The notes: generated by a model from the letters alone, not told the origin. A stretch of 7,525 nt of DNA from JBHHYU01 sp046757725 (GCA_046757725.1 JBHHYU010000121.1:1-7525); one strand, 5' to 3'. Shown: positions 1 to 6,420, numbered from the stretch's first letter. Translations and numbers: made by a program.

Positions 1-34
1 GGTATCCCTTTTACTTACAACACAGGTGAACGCA

Positions 35-62
35 CATATAGTATTCCCTCACTGGGTGTCAA
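35..62 (-). promoter_or_regulatory. Sigma70-type promoter firing out of the left edge
   Basis: On the minus strand a perfect -35 TTGACA (57-62) is followed after 16 nt by TATATG (35-40), which matches 4 of 6 consensus -10 bases. Initiation would fall near 28, so the transcript leaves the window leftwards. It lies just downstream of the T-run that ends the candidate 6S RNA, so it probably drives the next, unseen leftward gene. This is motif reading only. Confidence 0.5.
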
Positions 63-84
63 GAACAAATTCGCTCTAACGTAA

Positions 85-299
85 AAAGAGTGGTTCCTCA
101 GGAGAAATCCTCCCTCGAAACCGGATGCATGGGTGCACGGCGCAGGGGGCCCGCTCCGAAGAAAGGGGGACGTCCGACACTGAAGCCGGTTGAGGGAGAC
201 GGGCCTAATAGGTTAAGGCCTTAGGGGGCAAAGAACCACAGGTCTATCGGCTCCCGCTGAGGAGCAGGCCCCCTGCGCCTAACTGGAGCACCACTCTTT
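85..299 (-). ncRNA. ssrS: Candidate 6S RNA
   Basis: 6S RNA binds sigma70 RNA polymerase by mimicking an open promoter. The element folds into one long rod. A 10-bp closing stem (85-94 with 290-299) is followed by a perfect 13-bp stem (139-151 with 267-279) and, after one mismatch, 5 more pairs (153-157 with 261-265). The minus strand is favoured for two reasons. It ends in five Ts at 83-87. Next to the inner stem it also carries GGGCCTG, then GGGAGCCGATA, which resembles the E. coli 6S segment GGGCCAG...GAGCCGATA that templates product RNA starting AUCGGCUC. A GGCCTTAA in the distal part recalls E. coli AGCCUUAA. The span of about 215 nt is longer than the usual 180-200. An upstream start near 317 is possible if the weak promoter at 324-351 is used. 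The identification rests on remembered family features, so another structured RNA is possible. Confidence 0.6.
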
Positions 300-323
300 G
301 TAGCGGAGAGCCGGAAAAACCTT

Positions 324-351
324 CGACTAAGACACGGATGTTTTCCGTCAA
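324..351 (-). promoter_or_regulatory. Weak candidate promoter for the 6S-like RNA
   Basis: The minus strand has TTGACG (346-351) and, 16 nt on, TAGTCG (324-329). The -35 is good but the -10 is poor. It is the only reasonable sigma70-like pair seen between the kinase stop codon and the structured RNA, and its position would give a start about 20 nt before the closing stem. The call is tentative. Confidence 0.25.
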
Positions 352-426
352 ACGCGATCTTGACTCCGGGTAGAGTCGAAAAGTGGGGCACTCCTGAACT
401 GTAGGATATCAAACCTGCTGATGTCC

Positions 427-2931
427 TTAAGCGGCTTGAGGATGAGTTCTTCGTGGAGGCAGGATCACACTGAAGATACTCCCCCGCCCGATCTCGCTCT
501 CGATTTCGATCCTCCCCCCCAGGGATTGAGCGAGCTTTCTGCATAATCCCAGCCCCAACCCCGTACCTCCATACTTCCGCCTTGAAGAACCGTCCAATTG
601 GCGAAATTCCTGAAAAACAATCTCCTGATCCTGTTTGTTGATTCCAATCCCCGTATCGGAAACCGAGATGGCGATCAAAGGGTCACCTTCGTTGAAAAGG
701 GTCTTGGTTTCCAGAGTTATCTCACCTTGTTCGGTGAATTTAAGCGCATTCGTCAGGAAGTGAGTGAGTATCTGCTGCAACTTTTTCGGGTCGGTTTCGA
801 TAACTTCGAGGGCAGACTCAATGTGCGCCCGAAACCGGATAGGCCGGGCTTTGACAAGTCTCCGGGTCATGATCTCCAGCGCCTGAAAGATCTCTCTGAC
901 CTTAACTTCCTCCAGACTCACCTCCATAGATCCCGCCTCTATACGGGAGAAATCCAGAAGACTATCCATAAGGTAAGAGAGTTCCTGCCCGTTGTTTACG
1001 ACACGCTCTAGAATGGCCCGGCTATCCCCCTGGAAATCGGGATCCAAAAGCACCTCACCATAGCCAAGAATGGTACTGACGGGTGTCCTGAGTTCGTGAG
1101 AAATATTGGCTACAAACTGTTTTTTGAATTTGTCCGTCTCCACCAGCCTCCTGTTCATGACCAGCGACTCATCGTATAGGTGGCGAAACTTCTCTTTCGC
1201 TATCTCGGATTCCTCAAAAAGCATCCCGTTCTCAAGAGACAGCGCAAGCTGATCCGCCAGCCTCCCGAGCAGCTTAAAATCATCAGCGCTGTATTCCCTG
1301 CCGGAACGTTTTTTACCCAGACAGATAAATCCTAGGATACGCTCCTCGAAAGTAATAGGAATCAGGATATCCGCTTTTAATGTTTTAAAGTTCCCCAGCA
1401 GCTCGCCACGGGTGCCCTGAAGGGCGGGATCATTTTCGACTTCGTCCCTGGAGATCACATTCTCGTGCATTCCAGCGTGTTGAGTCCAGAGAAGACCTAA
1501 CCGACGATAAATCTCCTGGTTCCCATGAGTCTCCCCATCAAGAGATACCTCGAGGTATCTATCCTGAGTTCTCAACCGGGAAAAGAGGATGCCGGTTTCC
1601 ACCCCGATCCGGCTCCCAATAAGTTTTAGAAACCGTAACGCCACAGTTTGCGGTTTTGACAGGGTTCTCAGCAACACACTGACCTGGCTTTGCAGTTGGT
1701 CGGGATCATATTCCGTACGGTAAACAAAACGATCTACCACTCCCTCGATCCAGCGCAGAAGGGGGTTAAAGACCAGAACGACTAGAATAGCAAAGAGCAG
1801 AGGGACCATGAGATTTCGCTCGTAGACCCCCACCGACACGCTCAGGATGAAGACGACCAGAACATACAACAACAACAAAACGCTCGTCAGGGCACCGCGT
1901 GTGAGACTCAATTTCAGAACCGTGCTCAAATCGAAAAGGCTATACTTGAGCAAGGCGTAAGCGACGGACAACGGAAAGAATACTACGGGGATGACCAACA
2001 GGTTATAGGGAATCTCCCAGTAAAAGAAAGTCGTCAGGACCGTCCCCAACGTAGGAAGGAAAAAACCCAGGAAAGCCCCGACGAGAACGACGCGAAGGCG
2101 TGACCGTTCCAGTTCCGAGAGGCGATTGCCGAGCGCCGCCCACAGCAGGCCTAGAAAAACAAGAGCAGCCAGACAGCAGTAACCATAGCCCAGCCGCAAA
2201 GCCCACTGCCACACCTCCAGCGGACCGTAGAAGCTCCAGCTATAGAACAACCCGATGACGATCGACATCCCGTAAATAACAGAGAGATAAATGAAGTGTC
2301 CCTTTCGCCTATGCCGGCCTTGAGTCAGCAAAAGGCCCAGGTGAATCCCCAGGGTGGGAGCCAGGCTGAAGGCAAATATACGGACCTCCTTGGGCAGACC
2401 CTGCGTGGTCACAAAATCAAAAGTAGTGGCAAACCAGACCAGGACCGTGCTCACCATGAAAAACAGAGCCGCCGCAGCCGGAGACGTAGAGCGAAGATGG
2501 AAAGAGGTAAACCCGATGGCCAAAAAACCTATACCGATGAGCAGATAGACGCCGAAGCTCAGAAGCCAGTCATTAAACGAGAGATTCATCGATGGGACCA
2601 CTATTTCATAGAGAGTTCCTCCTTTTTCCACCGTGTAGCGAAACGGTGTCCCGGCAGGATGCCGATGCACCAGATCATAAACGGCCCCGGGCTTTCTCAC
2701 CGTTTTACCTTCCACCGCTACAATATGATCCAAAAACCTGAGCCCCGCCCTTTCTCCACTCCACTGGGGAAGGAAATCGGGCGTCACCGTTAAATTACCG
2801 TAAAGAAAAAAACCCGGGAAGGGTCGGTTGATCCACTTGGAAGAAGAGAGCAGCGTATGACCCACTACGAAAAAAGCAAGAACCCCGACCGCCGCCAGAA
2901 TACCCCGCCGTTGCCAGTTTAGAAGATTCAT
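427..2931 (-). CDS. Membrane sensor histidine kinase, PDZ-like + multi-TM + GAF + HisKA/HATPase
   Basis: A hybrid-free sensor kinase of 834 aa that autophosphorylates on His and should pass phosphate to an unseen response regulator. The start at 2931 is chosen because GGAGG lies four bases upstream (2936-2940). The longer frame to 2994 would translate terminator DNA. In order from that Met: TM helix 10-29; a PDZ-like extracytoplasmic segment about 55-112 (GLRFLDHIVAVEGK); a hydrophobic block with roughly eight TM helices, 122-388; a GAF-like domain about 430-573; HisKA with SHELRTP and phospho-acceptor H612; and HATPase_c with N728, DTGIG 759-763 and GGTGLGLG 788-795. All catalytic boxes look intact, so it should be active. 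The first Asn of the classic N box is His, a tolerated position. No receiver domain and no regulator gene adjoin it. The ligand is unknown. A candidate promoter overlaps the upstream terminator. Confidence 0.9.
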   Translation of the reverse strand: MNLLNWQRRGILAAVGVLAFFVVGHTLLSSSKWINRPFPGFFLYGNLTVTPDFLPQWSGERAGLRFLDHIVAVEGKTVRKPGAVYDLVHRHPAGTPFRYTVEKGGTLYEIVVPSMNLSFNDWLLSFGVYLLIGIGFLAIGFTSFHLRSTSPAAAALFFMVSTVLVWFATTFDFVTTQGLPKEVRIFAFSLAPTLGIHLGLLLTQGRHRRKGHFIYLSVIYGMSIVIGLFYSWSFYGPLEVWQWALRLGYGYCCLAALVFLGLLWAALGNRLSELERSRLRVVLVGAFLGFFLPTLGTVLTTFFYWEIPYNLLVIPVVFFPLSVAYALLKYSLFDLSTVLKLSLTRGALTSVLLLLYVLVVFILSVSVGVYERNLMVPLLFAILVVLVFNPLLRWIEGVVDRFVYRTEYDPDQLQSQVSVLLRTLSKPQTVALRFLKLIGSRIGVETGILFSRLRTQDRYLEVSLDGETHGNQEIYRRLGLLWTQHAGMHENVISRDEVENDPALQGTRGELLGNFKTLKADILIPITFEERILGFICLGKKRSGREYSADDFKLLGRLADQLALSLENGMLFEESEIAKEKFRHLYDESLVMNRRLVETDKFKKQFVANISHELRTPVSTILGYGEVLLDPDFQGDSRAILERVVNNGQELSYLMDSLLDFSRIEAGSMEVSLEEVKVREIFQALEIMTRRLVKARPIRFRAHIESALEVIETDPKKLQQILTHFLTNALKFTEQGEITLETKTLFNEGDPLIAISVSDTGIGINKQDQEIVFQEFRQLDGSSRRKYGGTGLGLGLCRKLAQSLGGRIEIESEIGRGSIFSVILPPRRTHPQAA

Positions 2932-2935
2932 CTTT

Positions 2936-2940
2936 CCTCC
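2936..2940 (-). promoter_or_regulatory. Ribosome binding site deciding the kinase start
   Basis: GGAGG on the minus strand sits four bases before the ATG at 2931. No comparable site precedes the upstream in-frame ATG at 2994, and the 21 codons between them would be encoded by the terminator hairpin and its T-run. Confidence 0.8.
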
Positions 2941-2947
2941 CGCAGCC

Positions 2948-2989
2948 AAAAAAAAGGCCTTCCAGGTTGACTCACACCAGAAGGCCTTT
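2948..2989 (-). terminator. Rho-independent terminator after the flavoprotein gene
   Basis: A perfect 10-bp inverted repeat (2953-2962 with 2980-2989, core AAGGCCTT) has a 17-nt loop and is followed on the minus strand by eight Ts (2955-2948). It starts 37 nt after the stop codon of the flavoprotein gene and ends 7 nt before the kinase ribosome binding site. It should isolate the kinase from upstream transcription. Confidence 0.85.
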
Positions 2990-3014
2990 ACCAAGGCAAG
3001 TGATCCTATGTCAA
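2985..3014 (-). promoter_or_regulatory. Candidate kinase promoter embedded in the terminator
   Basis: On the minus strand TTGACA (3009-3014) is a perfect -35. With an 18-nt spacer the -10 would be TAAAGG (2985-2990), which is weak and lies in the upstream arm of the terminator stem. Initiation near 2978 would make a kinase mRNA that lacks the first stem arm and so escapes termination. There is no room for a promoter downstream of the T-run. Confidence 0.4.
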
Positions 3015-3026
3015 GAATATTTTTAC

Positions 3027-4352
3027 TTAACTTAGCTGGGAGCGATGTATCGTCGGAGTGTCAACAGGATTGCGCTGTACGCCCGATTTACCCCTTCTGA
3101 AAAGAGCCTTACGAAAGACACGCCCCAAGGCCAGATGACGGAGGGCAAAATAGATGACGTTTGTGTGCCAGTCGAAGCTCGCTTTGGTAGTCACAGCCGG
3201 CAAGATCCCATCGGATTGAACGATCCGAAACAGATCATCAATCTCCTCGTCGGTAAGCCTTTCGGCAAGACCCCGGAAAAAACCGGCTATCTTTATCTCA
3301 CTTCCCAGTTTTTTGCGCCATTCTCTCTCATACCGGCTCATCGCCCCTTCATGAAAGTCCCCTTTTTCAAATGCCGTTACGGCCGTCTCGGCCGCCGCCT
3401 GGGCGCAAAGCATGCTATAGTAGATGCCTCCTCCGGTGGTGGGTTTATTCTGGCCCGCAGCATCCCCCACCGCTAGAACACGATCTCCATAGGTCCGCGG
3501 AAGTGGACCCACAGGAATGATCCACGATCGGATTCGGACCGTGGATGCATCCAAACAACCCTCCTCCCCCAGGCGAGCCAGTAGCTTCCTGAGGTAGGGC
3601 GCCGCGTTGGTCTTCGCACCAACCCCCACCCGCGCCCACGGGTCCCCCCCTTTTCGAAAAGGCACGATCCATGCAAATGACCCGGGGGCCACCCGGGAAC
3701 CTATGAGGACTCTCGCTTCATCGATACCACGGATCGCCACCTCTGCCTGTGCCGTCCTTAAAAACTCGCCCGGTCTTCCCATACCGAGCTTGCGCTGCAG
3801 CCTGTACCGCGGTCCACCCGCGAGGATCGCCATCCTGGCTCTTATCGGGCTAGACGCCTGTCCGAATTTCCAATTCCCGACTTCCGGTTTTGTGTGACCA
3901 TTCACCCTTTCCGCTTCGCGACTTACAACTGGCCACTGACGACTGACTTCTCGTACGGTGACCTCCACGCCATGTTCCAGCACTTGCAGATCAACGACCG
4001 GCGATCCCAGATGCAGGGTTACATTGGATGCGGAAATTTTGTCGGCAATGAACCGGTCAAAGGCCGCTCGATCTATGATATAGGCCAACGCAGATTGGGG
4101 TGAAAAATGAACTTCTAATTGAGAAGGCGAGACAAAGTTAAGGGCCCGTATCTCCCCCAGCTTGAGAGATTCGGGAAGTGCCAATGCCGTAAAGGCCTCG
4201 GCCCCTATCACACCGGAGCAGTCTACGGGCTCTCCGATGACCGAGTGCTCTTCGAGCACATGAACATCGAGCCCTTTCTTGCCAAGGAGAGCCGCGGCAT
4301 AGCAGCCTGCGGGCCCCCCACCTATTACCACAACATCGTGCATGTTTTTCAC
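3027..4352 (-). CDS. Geranylgeranyl reductase family FAD-dependent oxidoreductase
   Basis: A 441-aa flavoprotein of the family that reduces isoprenoid double bonds (geranylgeranyl groups of lipids, quinones or chlorophyll). The substrate here cannot be read from sequence. The N-terminal FAD Rossmann motif GGGPAG spans 11-16, the family signature GEPVDCSG spans 40-47, and GDAAG followed by PTTGGGI spans 296-310, the second FAD contact. No signal peptide is seen. The start is GTG at 4352: a GAGGG lies 7 nt upstream and an in-frame TAA sits two codons before it. The ATG at 4343 would place that site too far away. Family members are often about 380-400 aa. The excess is explained by a linker of about 32 residues (136-167) that is encoded by degenerate 7-nt repeats and inserted between strands of the FAD/substrate domain. 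It is followed by a terminator. Confidence 0.85.
   Translation of the reverse strand: MKNMHDVVVIGGGPAGCYAAALLGKKGLDVHVLEEHSVIGEPVDCSGVIGAEAFTALALPESLKLGEIRALNFVSPSQLEVHFSPQSALAYIIDRAAFDRFIADKISASNVTLHLGSPVVDLQVLEHGVEVTVREVSRQWPVVSREAERVNGHTKPEVGNWKFGQASSPIRARMAILAGGPRYRLQRKLGMGRPGEFLRTAQAEVAIRGIDEARVLIGSRVAPGSFAWIVPFRKGGDPWARVGVGAKTNAAPYLRKLLARLGEEGCLDASTVRIRSWIIPVGPLPRTYGDRVLAVGDAAGQNKPTTGGGIYYSMLCAQAAAETAVTAFEKGDFHEGAMSRYEREWRKKLGSEIKIAGFFRGLAERLTDEEIDDLFRIVQSDGILPAVTTKASFDWHTNVIYFALRHLALGRVFRKALFRRGKSGVQRNPVDTPTIHRSQLS
3865..3885. repeat. Short 7-nt degenerate repeat inside the flavoprotein gene
   Basis: Three consecutive heptamers of the type AATTTCC, AATTCCC, GACTTCC (plus-strand reading). 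They encode part of the extra linker (EVGNWKFGQ) of the geranylgeranyl reductase family protein. Confidence 0.5.
3919..3946. repeat. Second 7-nt degenerate repeat inside the flavoprotein gene
   Basis: Four consecutive heptamers, for example CCACTGA then CGACTGA (plus-strand reading), sharing the pattern C-N-A-C-T-N-N. They encode VSRQWPVVSRE of the same linker, in which VSR recurs after seven residues, as expected from a period of 7 nt. Confidence 0.6.
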
Positions 4353-4397
4353 GGCTTATCCCTCATCGTTGCTCATCCCCTCATTTTTAACCAGCTG

Positions 4398-4577
4398 TCA
4401 CGGGCTTCGCCACAAGACAGCCGCTCTTAAATCCTGAATCGTCCCGTCGGTCCCGTGGAAACCGACGATCTTTTCCACATCCGACTTCAGCTCCTCGATG
4501 CCCCCTCAGGAGTGGAGGCAGTCCAGAATGGACCTAATCTCACTTTTAACTGCTATCGCTCCAAGAATATTATTTCA
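4398..4577 (-). pseudogene. Possible small gene relic with an in-frame TGA
   Basis: In one minus-strand frame a protein-like stretch runs from just after a TGA at 4577 to a TGA at 4398 and is interrupted by a single in-frame TGA at 4506-4508. The second half reads IEELKSDVEKIVGFHGTDGT and continues through LRAAVLW to the stop. The first half ends ILDCLHS. Composition is charged, helical and coding-like, unlike the low-complexity DNA around it. No ATG/GTG/TTG start with a ribosome site was found at the 5' end, so this is most likely a decayed remnant of a small gene. I do not recognise the family. It lies 45 nt upstream of the flavoprotein start, in the same direction. Confidence 0.3.
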
Positions 4578-4654
4578 ACCTAAAACCACTCCCTTGAGTT
4601 CCCAAAAATCCCGATCCTTCGCAACTAAGGCATTAACTCACAAAGTCCCTCTTC

Positions 4655-4678
4655 CCTTCGTGTCTTCGTGGTTTAACT
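4655..4678. repeat. Short octamer repeat (TTCGTG type)
   Basis: Two octamers, CCTTCGTG and TCTTCGTG, are followed by GTTTAACT; the reverse strand reads AACCACGAAGACACGAAGG. From general familiarity, similar CACGAAGA word repeats are scattered in many bacterial genomes. It lies in the 355-nt gap between the flavoprotein and the sugar transferase, just after the transferase stop codon. Apart from this and the possible gene relic, I see nothing else in that gap. Confidence 0.45.
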
Positions 4679-4707
4679 TCCGGTCGTTCGTCACCACAAC
4701 CGGATTT

Positions 4708-5475
4708 TTAGAATTTCTTCTCCCGACTCTCCCATGTGCCCCGAAACGTGATCCAGAACGACAGGGCGATAAGCTTGAGATCCAGCCAGAAGCTCTGATT
4801 CCGGATATAGAGCAGGTCGTACTTGAACTTGTGCCGGCGGGAAATATCCCTGGCAGCATAGATCTGAGCCAGGCCGGTCAGGCCCGGGCATATGGAGTGT
4901 CGTTCCCTATACCCAGCTATCTCCTCCAACCGTACGACCCGTCCCGGGTTGTCCAGACCCAACTCCAGACTTTCGACTCCCGACTTTGGACCTTGGACCT
5001 TGAACTCTGGACTCTCGACATTGGACCTTGGACTCCTATTCTCAATCTCCCCCGGCATCAGTGCCCGAGGCCCCACAAAACTCATATCGCCTACAAATAT
5101 ATTCCATAGCTGCGGCAGCTCATCCATCGCCGTCGCCCGTAGGAGCCTGCCCACCCGCGTCACCCGTGGGTCGTCCTCTTCGGCCTGTTTCGGACCGTAT
5201 AACTTGTCCGCATCGGGCACCATAGTGCGGAACTTGAGCACCCCAAACACCCGGCCCCCCTGGCCCACCCGCCGATCACGGAAGAACATGGGTCCCCCGT
5301 CATCCCACTTGATGGCCAGGGCAATCACCACCCAGAGTGGCATGGAACCCAAAAGCCCCGCCCCTGCGACAACAATGTCCAGCGTCCGCTTAGCCCATGC
5401 CTGGGACTGATTCCAGCTAACACTCCGGCTCTCGGGTGCTGCCGGACGAGCAGCTCCAACCTTCACGTTTTCCAT
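4708..5475 (-). CDS. Monotopic phosphoglycosyl transferase (bacterial sugar transferase family)
   Basis: A membrane enzyme expected to transfer a sugar-1-phosphate from a UDP-sugar to undecaprenyl phosphate, the first step of capsule, O-antigen or exopolysaccharide assembly. The protein is 255 aa. A hydrophobic segment (33-56) follows KRTLD, as in the re-entrant helix of PglC-type enzymes. GPMFFRDRRVG (61-71), LKFRTM (80-85), MDELPQLWN (117-125, catalytic pair D118/E119) and FVGPR (133-137) are typical, as are PGLTGLAQIY (197-206) and the C-terminal LSFWITFRG. It lacks the four-TM N-terminal domain of WbaP-type proteins. A repeat-encoded insert (about 146-181) lies between PGEIE and GYRER, where relatives have a shorter linker. 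A GGGG-rich site precedes the ATG, and a 5-bp hairpin (5484-5488/5497-5501) lies just upstream. No other polysaccharide genes are visible. Sugar specificity is unknown. Confidence 0.88.
   Translation of the reverse strand: MENVKVGAARPAAPESRSVSWNQSQAWAKRTLDIVVAGAGLLGSMPLWVVIALAIKWDDGGPMFFRDRRVGQGGRVFGVLKFRTMVPDADKLYGPKQAEEDDPRVTRVGRLLRATAMDELPQLWNIFVGDMSFVGPRALMPGEIENRSPRSNVESPEFKVQGPKSGVESLELGLDNPGRVVRLEEIAGYRERHSICPGLTGLAQIYAARDISRRHKFKYDLLYIRNQSFWLDLKLIALSFWITFRGTWESREKKF
4960..5036. repeat. Array of eleven degenerate heptamers inside the sugar transferase gene
   Basis: Eleven consecutive 7-nt units without a register shift, consensus roughly (G/C)GAC(C/T)TT on the plus strand, for example GGACCTT and CGACTCC. 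Because 77 nt are read in codons, the peptide repeats every seven residues: SNVESPE is echoed by SGVESLE 14 residues later. The array lies wholly within the extra linker of the transferase and leaves the catalytic motifs untouched. Confidence 0.8.
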
Positions 5476-5539
5476 CGACCCCTAGCGCCCAGCTCAGCGC
5501 TCCCTAACTAAACAAACAATATAGACTAGTAGCTCCGCA

Positions 5540-5644
5540 CGTCCCGCCTCACACCTTACGCCTCCCGTCTCACGTTTCACCCCTCACGCCTTCACCTCTT
5601 ACTCCTCACCCTTCCCGTCGTACGTCCTACGCCTTACCCCTCAC
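5540..5644. repeat. Heptamer array upstream of the mazEF-like module
   Basis: Fifteen 7-nt units in register (consensus near CCTCACG/CCTTACG), from CGTCCCG at 5540 to CCCTCAC at 5644, with one single-base phase shift around 5589-5596. It shares the 16-mer CTTCCCGTCGTACGTC (5611-5626) with the array at the right edge (7498-7513). It fills most of the divergent gap between the sugar transferase and the antitoxin and ends 17 nt before the antitoxin promoter. Confidence 0.8.
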
Positions 5645-5661
5645 GCTACCAGCAGTCATCC

Positions 5662-5690
5662 TTGACAAGTAACCCTTTTATGATTACATT
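5662..5690 (+). promoter_or_regulatory. Promoter of the mazEF-like operon
   Basis: TTGACA (5662-5667) and TACATT (5685-5690) are separated by an ideal 17 nt, giving initiation near 5697 and a very short leader. Two direct AGGTGT copies (5691-5696 and 5703-5708), 12 nt apart, cover the start site and Shine-Dalgarno region and could be half-sites for autorepression by the antitoxin or the complex. The promoter is strong by motif; the operator is inference. Confidence 0.7.
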
Positions 5691-5711
5691 AGGTGTGAAA
5701 GAAGGTGTTAT

Positions 5712-5984
5712 ATGAAAAAAAAGCTTTCACAGACGGTGCGTCGGAGTGTCGCCTTACCCCGCCGGCTCGTCGACGAGGTGAACGCCCTAGCCCCTCCGGA
5801 GCTTCGTCAGAATCTCAATCGCCTAGTCACCGTGGCTCTCATTGAGTTCGCAGCACAACAGAAGGCGCGTGCCTTCGATGAAGCGATGGCCCAGATGGCC
5901 GCAGATCCAGCAATCCACGCCGAATGCGCGGTGATTTCCAAAGAGTTCACGATTACCGAGGGTGATGGGCTAAAGGATGATTAG
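5712..5984 (+). CDS. MazE/PemI-like antitoxin with ribbon-helix-helix fold
   Basis: A 90-aa antitoxin expected to bind and neutralise the MazF-like toxin encoded next and to repress the operon. The basic N-terminus forms a likely DNA-contacting strand (RRSVALP, 10-16), followed by two helices (LVDEVNALAP and NLNRLVTVALIEFAA), as in CopG/RHH proteins. The acidic, helical C-terminal third (FDEAMAQMAADPAIHAE, then EFTITEGDGL) is where toxin-binding segments of this family lie. GAAGGTG (5701-5707) is a good ribosome site four bases before the ATG. The stop codon overlaps the toxin start by 8 nt (ATGATTAG), typical of translational coupling. The protein family is diverse, so the fold assignment comes from pattern and context rather than strong sequence identity. 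Confidence 0.8.
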   Translation: MKKKLSQTVRRSVALPRRLVDEVNALAPPELRQNLNRLVTVALIEFAAQQKARAFDEAMAQMAADPAIHAECAVISKEFTITEGDGLKDD

Positions 5985-6339
5985 CCGAGGCCAGATCTAC
6001 TTTGTGACCCTCAGCCCCACTCGCGGCCGAGAGCAGGCCGGTCGCCGGCCCGTTCTTGTGGTCTCCACCGACGCCATTAATCGCCAGCCTCTTGTCGTCA
6101 CGGTAGTCGTCGGCACCGATGCGAAGCATGTTCCTCGTGATTATCCAACGAACGTCCGGGCAACGGCCAAGGAAACCGGCCTTCCGCGAGACACAGTATT
6201 CCTCTGCTTTCAGGTTCGCTCTTTGGACCCGGCCCGTTTCTTTGACCCGAAAAGCCACCGCCCGAATCTCGCAGGGACTATGCCGGCGGCTCGCATGGCG
6301 GACGTCGAAACAGCCCTCAAGCTAGTGCTCAACCTGTAA
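5977..6339 (+). CDS. MazF/PemK-family endoribonuclease toxin
   Basis: A 120-aa toxin predicted to cleave RNA at short sequence motifs and halt translation when the antitoxin is lost. It opens with ISRGQIYFVTLSPTRGREQAGRRPVLVVS, the family hallmark: a beta-barrel start, the loop with EQAGRRP, then PVLVVS. R24 and T47 correspond by position to the catalytic Arg and Thr described for E. coli MazF (my alignment by eye). Length, the basic mid-region and a C-terminal helix (VETALKLVLNL) are complete, with no sign of inactivation. It overlaps the antitoxin by 8 nt and is translated from an ATG inside that gene's last codons. Cleavage specificity cannot be read from the sequence. Confidence 0.92.
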   Translation: MISRGQIYFVTLSPTRGREQAGRRPVLVVSTDAINRQPLVVTVVVGTDAKHVPRDYPTNVRATAKETGLPRDTVFLCFQVRSLDPARFFDPKSHRPNLAGTMPAARMADVETALKLVLNL

Positions 6340-6349
6340 ACCGTCCAAG

Positions 6350-6400
6350 CTGCCTGTTTCAGTGTTTTTTTATCTTGCTAGAATCGCGAAACACTGGCAG
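6350..6400 (+). repeat. Imperfect inverted repeat after the toxin gene
   Basis: CTGCC (6350-6354) plus AGTGTTT (6361-6367) pair with AAACACT plus GGCAG (6389-6400), giving 12 pairs interrupted by a 6-nt bulge around a 21-nt loop. A run of seven Ts lies at 6365-6371, within the arm and loop rather than after the stem, so it is not a standard intrinsic terminator. It could still be a degenerate transcription stop between convergent operons. Confidence 0.4.
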
Positions 6401-6420
6401 AGTACAACGCTAGGCCGCTC

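Noticed and set aside
85..299. Retron, RNase P RNA, tmRNA, SRP RNA or group II intron fragment
   Set aside because: No RT gene is visible. The conserved cores I know for RNase P (GAGGAAAGTCC), SRP (GGUCAGGUCCGGAAGGAAGCAG), tmRNA ends and intron domain V are absent.
423..441. Hairpin at the kinase stop codon as a terminator
   Set aside because: The 7-bp stem contains a mismatch and no T-run follows it.
598..1011. 137-aa plus-strand frame opposite the kinase
   Set aside because: It lies antisense to the HisKA/HATPase coding region, which has every expected motif. It has no recognisable domain and is a shadow frame.
2932..2994. 21-residue N-terminal extension of the kinase
   Set aside because: It would be encoded by the terminator hairpin and T-run, without a ribosome site. 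The internal ATG at 2931 has GGAGG at the right distance.
4506..4508. Selenocysteine codon
   Set aside because: No convincing SECIS-like hairpin follows the TGA, no start codon precedes it and the family is unknown, so decay is the simpler explanation.
4498..5410. Long plus-strand frames opposite the sugar transferase (203 and 172 aa)
   Set aside because: They are antisense to a well-supported enzyme and composed of repeat-derived, low-complexity residues.
5518..5523. TATATT as a -10 for the sugar transferase
   Set aside because: No acceptable -35 lies 16-18 nt upstream on the minus strand, so the promoter was not called.
5540..5644. CRISPR array
   Set aside because: Units are 7 nt, contiguous and degenerate, with no spacers or leader and no cas genes.
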